NCBI RefSeq assembly: GCF_035784015.1
Contig: NZ_JALKOW010000001.1
DNA: 64,000 nt
Source: Comamonas sp009360615
GTDB taxonomy: Bacteria > Pseudomonadota > Gammaproteobacteria > Burkholderiales > Burkholderiaceae_C
Reading direction: 5' to 3' (one strand)
Under the pieces are notes generated by a model. It made no database searches, was not told the DNA's origin, and saw only the letters and a list, made by a program, of their open reading frames with translations. The position numbers and the translations under genes are program-made. Of this stretch, positions 17,778 through 26,422 are shown in pieces. Positions within the stretch are counted from its first letter, which is position 1. Every line of letters begins with the position of its first letter.

Positions 17778-18422
17778 ATGACACCTGTCACCACCACTTT
17801 CACCCATTCCTCGGACCCAAGCCAAAGGCTGGCGCAAGACACGTGCGTACGCTGGGCACTGGAAGAAGTGGCTCAGCCCTACGACATAAGCTTGCTTTCG
17901 TTTCAAGCGCGCAAGGATTCCGCACACCCGGCGCAATCCTCCGTCAAGTCGATACCAATCGATGAGGAGAGCACTGTCTCGCCATTCGAGCCAGGAGCGA
18001 CCGTGCTCCACATCGCGGCAAGCCGCCCTGGTCTCTTGCCTCATGACGAGGGGGCCCGAACTCGCGCGGTGACGTGGCTTTTTACCGCACTCAATACGGT
18101 TGAGCCCTTGATCATTGAGCTTGAGGAGGTCTCTCTACTGGAGCATGACAGATCACTACATGCCCAATTGGAAGAGCGCATTCGTAATCAACTCGAATCG
18201 CTGTCCTGTCGACTGGGTCATGCTGACTGGCTTGAGGGCGATTTCAGTGTGGGAGACCTCATGATGGTGACGGTGCTGAGCAGGCTTGAAGGGATGGATA
18301 TCCTGGACGCGTATCCGAACATTGATGCGTATATCGTTCGAGGTCAGGCACGGCCTGCCTATCGACGAGCCTTCGAGGCACAGTTGGCGGCTTCCAGAGA
18401 GTTGAAGAATCAGAGCCCCTAG
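17778..18422 (+). CDS. Glutathione S-transferase family protein
   Basis: A 214-residue protein with AAGGGAG seven bases before the ATG. The N-terminal part (QRLAQDTCVRWALEEVAQPYDISLLSF) is the thioredoxin-like start of a GST, where CVRWALEE is the usual helix 1. The C-terminal helical domain has HADWLEGDFSVGDLMMVTVLSRLEG, the N-capping motif region (FSVGDLMM). The central glutathione-binding region is not textbook: GATVLHIAASRPGLLP replaces the usual ES-I-YL element with LHIAASR. The substrate is unknown. Confidence 0.8.
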   Translation: MTPVTTTFTHSSDPSQRLAQDTCVRWALEEVAQPYDISLLSFQARKDSAHPAQSSVKSIPIDEESTVSPFEPGATVLHIAASRPGLLPHDEGARTRAVTWLFTALNTVEPLIIELEEVSLLEHDRSLHAQLEERIRNQLESLSCRLGHADWLEGDFSVGDLMMVTVLSRLEGMDILDAYPNIDAYIVRGQARPAYRRAFEAQLAASRELKNQSP

Positions 18423-18667
18423 CCGGTGGATTGAGCAGGAATTTAACGCCGCATTTAACGGACTCCAAACCTCCGGCCACTGCATAGGTCGTCAGCTGGC
18501 TTTGGCGCAAGTATTGGCTACCAGGCTCCAACGACAGCAACGGGTCGATTTGCGACAGTCGCAGATCGGCCATTGCGGACACTTGGAGATAGCGCAGAAT
18601 ACCGCCATGACCGTCTTCTTCAGAATTCCATTTTCAAGCTGAGCACTCTGCTCACACAGCTACCATC

Positions 18668-18972
18668 GTGTTTTGCCCAAACTGCTCCGCTGAACTCAGA
18701 ATTCAAGAACATTCTGAATGCTGCAATTGCCAAGCGAGCTTTGCTGACGGTAGCATTTGGAAGCCGATAGCATCCCCTCCGGGAGAATTCCGACAATTTC
18801 GGAAGCATCCTTCCAAAGTGGTCGCCAAAGCGCCCTCTGTTGACTCCACCGGAGAGAAAATTGCGAATGGTATCGGCCTGACCATACTGGGGGGTTCTTG
18901 GGAGCTATAGGCCTGCTGGTTCTGGTGATCATTTTGATCATCAGCTTAAATCCATGCCTCATATGCAGGTAG
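18668..18972 (+). pseudogene. Zinc-ribbon membrane protein split by a G-run frameshift
   Basis: The frame starts with GTG and FCPNCSAELRIQEHSECCNC, a four-cysteine zinc ribbon, then runs to a stop just after 18900. At a run of six G residues (18890-18895) one extra G would restore a frame that goes on through a hydrophobic helix (GAIGLLVLVIILIISLN) to a TAG at 18970-18972. This would make a normal zinc-ribbon plus single-helix protein of about 100 residues. It is either a real frameshift or a homopolymer sequencing error. Confidence 0.55.
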
Positions 18973-19036
18973 TGCTGAAGGAACTGAAGACCTGCCAAGG
19001 GATGATCTGGGACGGTCCACTACCGGCCAGAAACGG

Positions 19037-19414
19037 ATGTTCAACATGATGAAAGCGCTTTGTCCCACTTGCCAAGCAAGGGGCATTTCGGAAATGTCAA
19101 AGCGATGGTCAACCCGTGGGTGGCCAGCAAAATGTGAGCAGTGTGGTGCCTTAAGCCACACCCTCTCGAGCACATCAAATGGCATCTGGGTGGGAACGCT
19201 TCTCTCAGTCGCTGGGCTCTCTATCGTTGCTGCTCTGCTGAACATTCCGATGGCTGCCCGGCTCGCTGCCGTGGTTGTGCTCACGGTGCTCATTAACGTC
19301 ACGATGTGGAGACGCGTGGAACTGGTCCCGATAACGTCCGAAAGCGCGGCCGTAGCCAAGAAAGTCACTTGGTTTCTGACGGCAATCTACGCTCTGTTTT
19401 CACTGTTTCAATAA
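19037..19414 (+). CDS. Zinc-ribbon membrane protein
   Basis: A 125-residue protein with CPTCQARGISEMSKRW and CEQCGAL, a CxxC...CxxC zinc ribbon, then two or three hydrophobic helices (about residues 51-70, 72-90 and the C-terminal 110-125). It resembles the small zinc-finger membrane proteins of unknown function common in proteobacteria, and may be related to the broken one at 18668. The ribosome site is weak. Confidence 0.5.
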   Translation: MFNMMKALCPTCQARGISEMSKRWSTRGWPAKCEQCGALSHTLSSTSNGIWVGTLLSVAGLSIVAALLNIPMAARLAAVVVLTVLINVTMWRRVELVPITSESAAVAKKVTWFLTAIYALFSLFQ

Positions 19415-19529
19415 GGTCAGCTCTGGGCCCTGTCCAGACTGAGCCAGAATGTTGCTTTCGGCACGAGCAGTCATCGGAGCTCGTCAAATGTCGTGGCAGC
19501 ATTGAAGCTCAAGGCACATTGACACCGCT

Positions 19530-19805
19530 TCAATCGAATAGCCCAAAATATGCGCCCGAAGCGGCACATGCCAAAGCCATTACTAAAAAAAACCAGTGCA
19601 AGCCTGGAATGCCTTCGGCCCCTGTGTACTTGTGGGAGTGTGAAGCCCCTTGTTCTCTCACTGACAAGGGGTCGACTCCCACAGCTCTGCCAGACGCGGG
19701 GGAGACAGCCCAAACTCGATGATTCACCGAACGGTGAAACTGAAATGCGTCGTAGGCCAAATATCCAAAAAAGATTGCTAGTGCAAAGAACCAGAGTGGC
19801 GACAT
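19530..19805 (-). CDS. Small two-helix membrane protein
   Basis: A 91-residue protein with one helix at the N-terminus (LWFFALAIFFGYLAYDAF) and one at the C-terminus (HWFFLVMALACAASGAYFG), separated by a polar loop of about 50 residues. No family is recognised. The clean helix-loop-helix design supports a real gene, but there is no strong ribosome site. It lies in the accessory region left of the integrase. Confidence 0.4.
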   Translation of the reverse strand: MSPLWFFALAIFFGYLAYDAFQFHRSVNHRVWAVSPASGRAVGVDPLSVREQGASHSHKYTGAEGIPGLHWFFLVMALACAASGAYFGLFD

Positions 19806-20026
19806 CCGAAGCCTCGGTTGTTATGGAGGTGACCTGGCCATTATTGGCTCAAGCAGCAAGAGTTTGTTAGAGCTTTGGAAGGTAGCTGCACGCCATAGTT
19901 AACCAATGTCTCTTTTGGGTCGAATGCTGCCGCTGATCAGCTCAAGCATGTGGGTCAGATTCGAGCAGCGCGGTCGACAGTGATGGTCGGAGTTCCCGCC
20001 TGTCCATGTTGCCCTTTTCGCGGTTG

Positions 20027-21263
20027 TTATGCCTGCTTGAACTGAAGCACTTCGGCACTGCGGCGCAGTGTGTTCAGATAGGCGGCCCATTGCTGAAGCA
20101 CCTTGGCGCGCTCATCGACGAAAGTGGCTCGGTCGTAGGCTCCGTCATGGGTCTTGCCACCCACGTGGGCTAGCTGAGCTTCGATCACGTCAATGTCGAC
20201 CTTGAAGACCTCGCGCAGCAGGGTGCGGCCGGTCGCACGGTAGCCGTGCCAAGTGTGGATGTCCTTGTAGCCCATGGCGTGCAATGCTGCATTTACGGCG
20301 GCTTCGCTCATGGGCTTGGCATGATCTCGAAGGCCTGGAAAGACATACTCGCGGCCAGCTGTTACGGGATACAGCTTGCGTATGACCACGATGGCCTGGC
20401 GAGGCAATGGAACCTTGTGTGGCGCGCCATTCTTTTTCCCCTCGACATTGCGTTTGAGGTCGGCGCTGGGGATAGTCCAGAGCCCTGCATCAAGGTCGAG
20501 ATCAGCCCAGCGCATGGTGCGCAGGTTGCCGGGGCGCTGGAACAGTATGGGGGCTATGTAGAGCGCTGTCCGCACCACAGGGCCGCCGCCATAGCCATCG
20601 CTGGCGCGCAGCAGTTCGCCCAGCTTGGCTGGGTCAGTGATGGCTGGGAAATGACCCTTCTGGCGAGGTTTGAGGGCTTTCTTGATGTCCTGGGCAATGT
20701 CCCGTATGGCGCAGCCTCTGGCGATTGCGTATTGCCAGACTCCTGATGCCGTGGTTAGCAGCCGGTGTGCGCTTTCCACCGCATCGCGGTCTTGTACACG
20801 CTCACATGCTTTCAGCAATTCAGGCGGCTCGACTTCTCCGACACGCGCTGCCCAAGAAAGGGATACAGGTCTTTCTCCAGGCTTCGGGCTTCGCGGTCGT
20901 AGTGTGTCGTTGATCATCCTGGCCGCTTGTTTGCCAGACAAGCGCGGGACATGGCTTCCACGGTGTTGAGCGCTGCCACCGCCTTGTCTTCTTGGAGGCG
21001 CTGCTTGTTCTGGCTGGGATCTATGTGCCTTGCGCAAGCAGGGCGCGGGCATCGTCACGGCCACGGCGGGCTTGGGCGAGGGTGATAGCGGGATACACGC
21101 CGAGCGCCAGTGTCTTTTGTTTGCCTTCGAAGCGATAGGCCAACCGCCAATATTTGCCCGCAGCTTTGACGTGCAGGTACAGCCCACCACCATCGCTGTG
21201 TTTGTCGCCAGCTGCTTTGCCGCTGTGCTTGGTGTTTTTGGTGAACGTATCGGTCAGTGCCAT
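20027..21263 (-). pseudogene. Tyrosine integrase, broken
   Basis: From ATG at 21261-21263 the frame gives MALTDTFTKNTKHSGKAAGD and GGGLYLHVKAAGKYWRLAYRF, the DUF4102 arm-binding domain of P4/CP4-57-type integrases. The frame then breaks near 21025, hits a TGA at 20914-20916 (in a position where Trp is usual) and shifts again near 20850. The core domain is otherwise present, with R in RPGNLRTMRW, the HxxR box as HTWHGYRATGRTLL, and the active-site Tyr region ending in DGAYDR. It is adjacent to the 3' end of tRNA-Ser, the usual attachment site. The element is therefore an old integrated island whose integrase is dead. Confidence 0.85.
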
Positions 21264-21381
21264 GTGGCCCCGTTGGTCCTGGTTGTTGGTATCTGATCTT
21301 GGCTCTGATTGAGCTACCAACGAAAGTACCAACAAAAAGCTGGGTTGTCCTGAGGCGTGGTGAGATTACTTGCGACAAAGA

Positions 21382-21414
21382 AAAACCCGCTTCCCTATGA
21401 GGGAAGCGGGTTTT
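21382..21414 (-). terminator. Terminator after tRNA-Ser
   Basis: AAAACCCGCTTCCC and its exact complement form a 14-pair hairpin around TATGA. On the minus strand it follows the tRNA 3' end by about 33 bases. Confidence 0.75.
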
Positions 21415-21446
21415 GAAGCGATTTGACGTTGTGTGCGTCGATGTCC

Positions 21447-21536
21447 TGGCGGAGGCTGTGAGATTCGAACTCACGGAAGGATCACTCCTTCGGCAGTTTT
21501 CAAGACTGCTGGTTTAAACCACTCACCCAAACCTCC
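21447..21536 (-). tRNA. tRNA-Ser (anticodon UGA)
   Basis: The reverse strand folds as a class II tRNA of 90 bases. It starts GGAGGTTTGGGTGAG, has anticodon loop CTTGAAA (UGA), a long variable arm (CGAAGGAGTGATCCTTCCG region), T arm GTTCGAATC and an encoded CCA end. The acceptor stem GGAGGTT pairs with AGCCTCC, with G as discriminator. The broken integrase lies 3' of it. Confidence 0.95.
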
Positions 21537-21738
21537 GGATGCGCCGATTCTACACAAGGATCGTGCACTGCCCGGCGTTGCAAGCATTTTGTGTTGCTCA
21601 TGAAAACCATAGCATACGGAGCCCTCTGCGTTTGCAGTACCTGCTGCTTTTCATCGTTTCTCCCGCAAGACGGGCGGCGATGCCTGCAATGGTCGGTGAC
21701 CGGCAAGCCAAGGGTTCGATATGAGGTTCCGGAGAAGA

Positions 21739-21764
21739 ACAGAACGCCCCGAGGGGCGTTCTGT
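21739..21764 (-). terminator. Terminator after maeB
   Basis: ACAGAACGCCCC and GGGGCGTTCTGT form a 12-pair hairpin with a two-base loop, 38 bases after the malic enzyme stop on the minus strand. The following U-tract is weak. Confidence 0.65.
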
Positions 21765-21801
21765 GGTGAACCGGGCGGGACGCCCGGTGGATTTCGCCGG
21801 A

Positions 21802-24099
21802 TCAGCTGCGCAGCGCGATAGCCTGAGCGGCTGCCAGAGCGGTCATGTTGACCACGCGGCGCACGGTGGACGAGGGGGTCAGCACGTGGGCGGAGGCCGA
21901 GCAGCCCATCAGGATGGGGCCGATGGTGGTGCCATGGCCGCCCGTGGTCTTGAGCACGTTGAACAGAATGTTCGCCGCGTCCAGGTTGGGGCAGATCAGC
22001 ACGTTGGCCGCACCGGTCAGCGACGACTCCAGCAGGGAGTGGCTGCGCACGTTGGCGTCCAGGGCCGCGTCGCCGTGCATTTCGCCGTCGCATTCGATGC
22101 CGGGATTGGCGGCGGCGAAGAGGTCGCGTGCAGCACGCATCTTGCGGGCCGAGCCGCGTGTGGACGAGCCGTAGTTGCTGTGCGAGAGGAAGGCGACTTT
22201 GGGAGGCAGGCCGAAGCGGGCCACTTCGTCGGCCGCCATCTTGGCGATCTCGGCCAGTTCTTCGGCGCTGGGGGCGTCGTTGATGTAGGTATCGGCCACG
22301 AACAGCGTGCCGGATTCCAGCATGACGGCGTTCACGGTGGCGAATTCGTTGGCACCCTTCTTCAGGCCCAGCACGTCTTCCAGATGGGCCAGGTGGCTGT
22401 CGAAGCGACCGACCAGGCCGCACAGCATCGCGTCGGCATCACCCAGGTGCACCATCAGGGCGGCGATCAGGGTGTTGGAGCGACGCACGGCAGCCTTGGC
22501 GGCTTCGGGGGTGACGCCGTTGCGGCCCATCAGCTTGTGATAGGTCTCCCAGTACTGACGGAAGCGTGGGTCGTCCTCGGGATTGCAGATTTCCACGTCC
22601 TTGCCCAGTTGCATGCGCAGGCCGGCCTTGGCAATGCGGGCTTCGATGACGGCGGGGCGTCCGATCAGGATGGGCTTGGCCAGGCCGTCGTCCAGGGCGA
22701 CCTGAACGGCGCGCAGCACGCGCTCGTCTTCGCCTTCGGCATAGGCCACGCGTTGCAGATTGGCCTTGGCGGCGGCAAACACGGGGCGCATGAACATGCT
22801 GGTCTGGTAGACGAAGCGCGTCAGGCTTTCGCGGTAGGCGGCGATGTCTTCGATGGGGCGGGTGGCGACCCCGGATTCGGCGGCTGCCTGGGCCACGGCG
22901 GGAGCGATACGCAGGATCAGGCGCGTATCGAAGGGCGTGGGGATCAGGTAGTCGGGGCCGAAGGTCAGCTCCTTGCCCTGGTAGGCCGCGGCGACTTCGT
23001 CGCTGACGTCCTGCTTGGCCAGTGCGGCGATTTCACGCACGCAGGCCAGCTTCATGGCTTCGGTGATCTTGGTGGCGCCACAGTCCAGTGCGCCACGGAA
23101 GATGTAGGGGAAGCACAGGACGTTGTTGACCTGGTTGGGGTAGTCGGAGCGGCCGGTGGCCACGATGCAATCCGGGCGGATGGCCTTGGCCAGTTCGGGG
23201 CGGATCTCGGGCTCGGGGTTGGCCAGGGCCAGGATGATGGGCTTGTCGGCCATGGTCTTGACCATGTCGGCGGTCAGCACGCCAGGAGCGGAGCAGCCCA
23301 GGAACACGTCGGCGCCGTCGACCACGTCGGCCAGGGTACGGGCTTCGGTGGTCTGAGCGTAGCGCTGCTTGGAGGCATCCAGGCCACCGGGGCGTCCTTC
23401 GTAGATCACGCCCTTGGAGTCCACCATGTAGACATTGGAGCGCTTGATGCCCAGGCCCACCATCACGTCCACGCAGGCAATGGCTGCGGCGCCGGCGCCG
23501 GAGACGGCCACCTTGACGGAGCCGATGTCCTTGCCGACCAGCTCCAGGCCGTTGAGCAAAGCGGCGCTGGAGATGATGGCCGTGCCGTGCTGGTCGTCAT
23601 GGAACACCGGAATGTTCATGCGCTTGGACAGCTCCTGCTCGATGTAGAAGCACTCGGGAGCCTTGATGTCCTCCAGGTTGATGCCGCCCAGTGTGGGCTC
23701 CATCGAGGCAATGATGTCGATGAGCTTGTCGGGGTCACGCTCGGCCAGTTCGATGTCGAACACGTCCACGCCGGCAAATTTCTTGAACAGGCAACCCTTG
23801 CCTTCCATCACGGGCTTGGAGGCCAGAGGACCGATGTCGCCCAGGCCCAGAACTGCGGTGCCGTTGGTGATCACGCCGACCAGGTTGCCGCGCGAGGTGT
23901 ATTCGGCGGCGGTCGAGGGGTCCGCCTCGATGTCCAGGCAGGGATAGGCCACGCCCGGCGAGTAGGCCAGGGACAGGTCACGCTGGTTGGACAGGGGCTT
24001 GGTGGGGGTGACGGAAATCTTGCCTTTGACGGGGCTGCGGTGGTATTCGCGGGCCGCATCGCGCAGGGCTTGTTCGGCGGAGGACAGGTTTTGTGTCAT
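21802..24099 (-). CDS. maeB: NADP-dependent malic enzyme with C-terminal phosphotransacetylase-like domain
   Basis: A 765-residue protein of the MaeB type. The malic domain (residues about 20-150) has the LAYSPGVAYPCLDI signature and KFAGVDVFDIE. HDDQHGTA lies at the start of the NAD(P) domain, with the dinucleotide loop VAVSGAGAAAIACV. The C-terminal third (about 440-765) is the catalytically divergent phosphotransacetylase domain that regulates oligomeric MaeB by acetyl-CoA. The reaction is malate to pyruvate with CO2 and NADPH. It is a single gene with its own terminator at 21739-21764. Confidence 0.95.
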   Translation of the reverse strand: MTQNLSSAEQALRDAAREYHRSPVKGKISVTPTKPLSNQRDLSLAYSPGVAYPCLDIEADPSTAAEYTSRGNLVGVITNGTAVLGLGDIGPLASKPVMEGKGCLFKKFAGVDVFDIELAERDPDKLIDIIASMEPTLGGINLEDIKAPECFYIEQELSKRMNIPVFHDDQHGTAIISSAALLNGLELVGKDIGSVKVAVSGAGAAAIACVDVMVGLGIKRSNVYMVDSKGVIYEGRPGGLDASKQRYAQTTEARTLADVVDGADVFLGCSAPGVLTADMVKTMADKPIILALANPEPEIRPELAKAIRPDCIVATGRSDYPNQVNNVLCFPYIFRGALDCGATKITEAMKLACVREIAALAKQDVSDEVAAAYQGKELTFGPDYLIPTPFDTRLILRIAPAVAQAAAESGVATRPIEDIAAYRESLTRFVYQTSMFMRPVFAAAKANLQRVAYAEGEDERVLRAVQVALDDGLAKPILIGRPAVIEARIAKAGLRMQLGKDVEICNPEDDPRFRQYWETYHKLMGRNGVTPEAAKAAVRRSNTLIAALMVHLGDADAMLCGLVGRFDSHLAHLEDVLGLKKGANEFATVNAVMLESGTLFVADTYINDAPSAEELAEIAKMAADEVARFGLPPKVAFLSHSNYGSSTRGSARKMRAARDLFAAANPGIECDGEMHGDAALDANVRSHSLLESSLTGAANVLICPNLDAANILFNVLKTTGGHGTTIGPILMGCSASAHVLTPSSTVRRVVNMTALAAAQAIALRS

Positions 24100-24268
24100 A
24101 CGAAATTTTTATCAGCAAGTTGCTTCTCGGAGCTTACCGGATGGCAAGAAGCATTTTGAGTCAGGTCTGTTTTGCTTCAACTGCATCGACAACAAGCCCC
24201 CTGGCGCACGGTGGGGCGGCAGGGGGCCTGGGCCGGAGGGTAAGCCGGCGTTCGCTTCGGGCTGGCGT

Positions 24269-25756
24269 TTAGTGAGCGTCAGCCTCGCGTGCTGCGTTGA
24301 TGGCAGCGCTGTTGTCTTTGGCGGCTCCGTTAAAGAAAAGATTCAATGCCACGGCGGTAATCGAGGACAGCAGGATACCGGATTCAATCAGCGGATGGAT
24401 GGAATGGGGCATCCACTGACGGAAATTAGGCGCAACCAGAGGAATCATGCCCACTCCGATAGACACTGCCACGATCATGGCGTTGTTCTTGTTGGTGCGG
24501 AAATCGACGTTGGCCAGGATACGGATGCCGGTGGAGGCCACCATGCCGAACATCACCAGGCCGGCGCCGCCCAGAACCACGGTGGGCAGGGATTCGATCA
24601 GGGCACCCATCTTGGGCAGCACGCCCAGAACGATCAGGATCACGCCGCCCGCCACGCAGACCCAGCGGCTGAGCACGCCGGTCACGGCCACCAGACCCAC
24701 GTTCTGCGAGAAGCTGGTGTAGGGGAAGGTGTTGAAGATGCCGCCGATCAGCGTGCCCAGGCCGTCGGTGCGCAGACCGCGGGTCAGCTCGTCCTGGGTG
24801 ATGTCGCGCTTGGCCATGTCGCCCAGGGCCAGGAACATGCCGGTGGATTCGATCATCACCACCACCATCACCAGACTCATGGTGAGGATCAGGATGGGGT
24901 CGAACACCGGCATGGCGATCTGGAAGGGCAGCACCAGGGTGAACCACTCGGCCTTGGCAACCTTGTCGAAGTTCATCAGTCCCATGGCCACGGAGATCAC
25001 ACCGCCGATCAGGATGCCCATCAGCACCGAGATATTGGCCAGGAAGCCCTTGGCAAAGCGTGCGATCAGCAGGATGGACAGCAGCACGATGCCCGAAACC
25101 GCAGCGCCTTGCAGGTCGGCGTACTTGGGGTTGGGCATGGTGGGCAGCACCGAGAAACCCTTGGGGATGGCGGGCAGCGAGGAGCCGGGAGCGCCGGCCA
25201 TGGCCTGGGCTTCGGCCAGCCACTTCAGGTGCTCGGGGTTGGGCACGGACGGGGCGGTGGGGCCGACGGGATTGCCGAAGATCCAGTTGATGCCCACGCG
25301 CATCAGGCTGATGCCGATGACGGCGATGATGGTGCCGGTCACGACCGGGGGGAAGAAGCGCAGCATGCGGCTGATGAGCGGCGCAATGAGGATGGAGATC
25401 ACCCCCGCGCCGATCACCGAGCCGAAGATCAGGCCTGCGCCCGCATTGCCGCCGGTGCTCTGTGCCATGGACACCATGGGCGCCACGCTGGCAAAGGTCA
25501 CACCCATCATCACGGGCAGCTTGATGCCGAACCACTGGGTCGCACCCATGGCCTGGATCAGGGTGACCAGGCCGCACACGAACAGGTCGGCAGAGATCAG
25601 GTGCGCGACCTGCTCGGGCGGCAGGTTCAGGGCACGGCCCACGATCAGCGGCACGGCGACAGCTCCGGCATACATGACCAGAACGTGCTGCAGACCTAAT
25701 GCGGTGAGCTTGCCGAACGGCAGGACCTCATCCACGGGATGCACTTTGGATGTCAT
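24269..25756 (-). CDS. NCS2 purine permease (uric acid/xanthine type)
   Basis: A 495-residue membrane protein of the nucleobase-cation symporter-2 family. LGLQHVLVMYAGAVAVPLIVG carries the conserved QH of helix 1. The signature QNVGLVAVTG, with Gly as the last position, is the form found in urate- and xanthine-transporting members (UacT/UapA group), not in uracil carriers. GAGVISILIAPLI and IESTGMFLALGDMAKRD give the helix 8 Glu. Start ATG at 25754-25756 has GAGGAG ten bases upstream. A 15-base motif shared with the uraH promoter region lies 74 bases before the start, so it is likely co-regulated with purine catabolism. Confidence 0.9.
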   Translation of the reverse strand: MTSKVHPVDEVLPFGKLTALGLQHVLVMYAGAVAVPLIVGRALNLPPEQVAHLISADLFVCGLVTLIQAMGATQWFGIKLPVMMGVTFASVAPMVSMAQSTGGNAGAGLIFGSVIGAGVISILIAPLISRMLRFFPPVVTGTIIAVIGISLMRVGINWIFGNPVGPTAPSVPNPEHLKWLAEAQAMAGAPGSSLPAIPKGFSVLPTMPNPKYADLQGAAVSGIVLLSILLIARFAKGFLANISVLMGILIGGVISVAMGLMNFDKVAKAEWFTLVLPFQIAMPVFDPILILTMSLVMVVVMIESTGMFLALGDMAKRDITQDELTRGLRTDGLGTLIGGIFNTFPYTSFSQNVGLVAVTGVLSRWVCVAGGVILIVLGVLPKMGALIESLPTVVLGGAGLVMFGMVASTGIRILANVDFRTNKNNAMIVAVSIGVGMIPLVAPNFRQWMPHSIHPLIESGILLSSITAVALNLFFNGAAKDNSAAINAAREADAH

Positions 25757-25829
25757 AAAAACATGTCTCCTCACTCTATATTGGCTTCAGGTTGGCATGC
25801 GATTCGTGAATGGCATGCAATCCATACAA

Positions 25830-25844
25830 AAAGTGTATACAGCT
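25830..25844 (-). promoter_or_regulatory. Candidate purine-regulon operator upstream of the permease
   Basis: AAAGTGTATACAGCT contains the palindrome TGTATACA (25834-25841). The same 15 bases occur in reverse complement at 41994-42008, upstream of uraH. The site is 74 bases upstream of the permease start. Confidence 0.6.
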
Positions 25845-26323
25845 CATAACGCGCGACATCTAGCGGTAAACCCTGCTCAAAATTCAGTGTCTGGATGGAA
25901 AGTCGATGGTTATGTTTTTCGCGCATAACCATCTAAGGTAATTACTGATTGCTATGAAATATGTAGCTTTCAGCCCTTTGTTTTTCGGATTTTCAGAATT
26001 AAACATACTGAAACCTTTTGGCATCAAGCGAGAGTTGCTTTGTTTTTCATAGCAGAATTTGCGCCATATGCAATCGGCAGGCCTTCGGAGCCGGTTATGC
26101 GTGCCCAGGTTTCGGGTCTTGCAACATCTAGTGAAAGAAACTGCATTTGCGTGCGGTGGTGTGTGCCCTGCATTAGCGATGAAGAAGGTGCGAAAAACGG
26201 CGTCCAGCCCAAAATTGGTGCAGCGCTGTGCAAAAGCGTGCACCAAGACCGGTCAGGAGCCCTGGCGTTGCGATGGCGTCCAAAACAGTGCAAAAACCAT
26301 GCCGATAGGGTGCGCGCGCAAAA

Positions 26324-26345
26324 AAGGCGACCTGCAGGTCGCCTT
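26324..26345 (-). terminator. Terminator after the AraJ-like MFS gene
   Basis: AAGGCGACCTGCAGGTCGCCTT is a perfect 22-base self-complementary stem. On the minus strand a run of T residues follows it. Confidence 0.8.
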
Positions 26346-26422
26346 GGTGTGGGAATCGCTTGCTCTGCCGCTTCAGCAGACTGCCGCTTGGTGCGCCAGA
26401 GAGCCAGGGGCTGGGACGGTAT

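Larger units (their letters stand above)
25757..26422. other. Intergenic region between permease and MFS genes
   Basis: It contains the permease ribosome site, the candidate operator at 25830-25844 and the MFS terminator at 26324-26345. Sequence from about 25850 to 26320 holds no supported gene. Confidence 0.5.

Noticed and set aside
17551..17784. Minus-strand peptide with a coherent look (TDFFLGVKNSLIHPEGGASD)
   Set aside because: It may be a gene remnant, but I recognise no family and see no start or ribosome site.
21721..24159. Long plus-strand open frame of about 800 codons
   Set aside because: It is the antisense of the maeB reading frame, rich in Gly, Gln, His and Val from complementary GC-rich codons, with no family pattern. 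The same holds for long antisense frames opposite the permease, M20, UraD-AllC, gcl and puuD genes.
25757..25860. Possible purine or xanthine riboswitch before the permease
   Set aside because: I looked for conserved junction or pairing patterns and found none I could defend; the palindromic protein-type site explains the region more simply.
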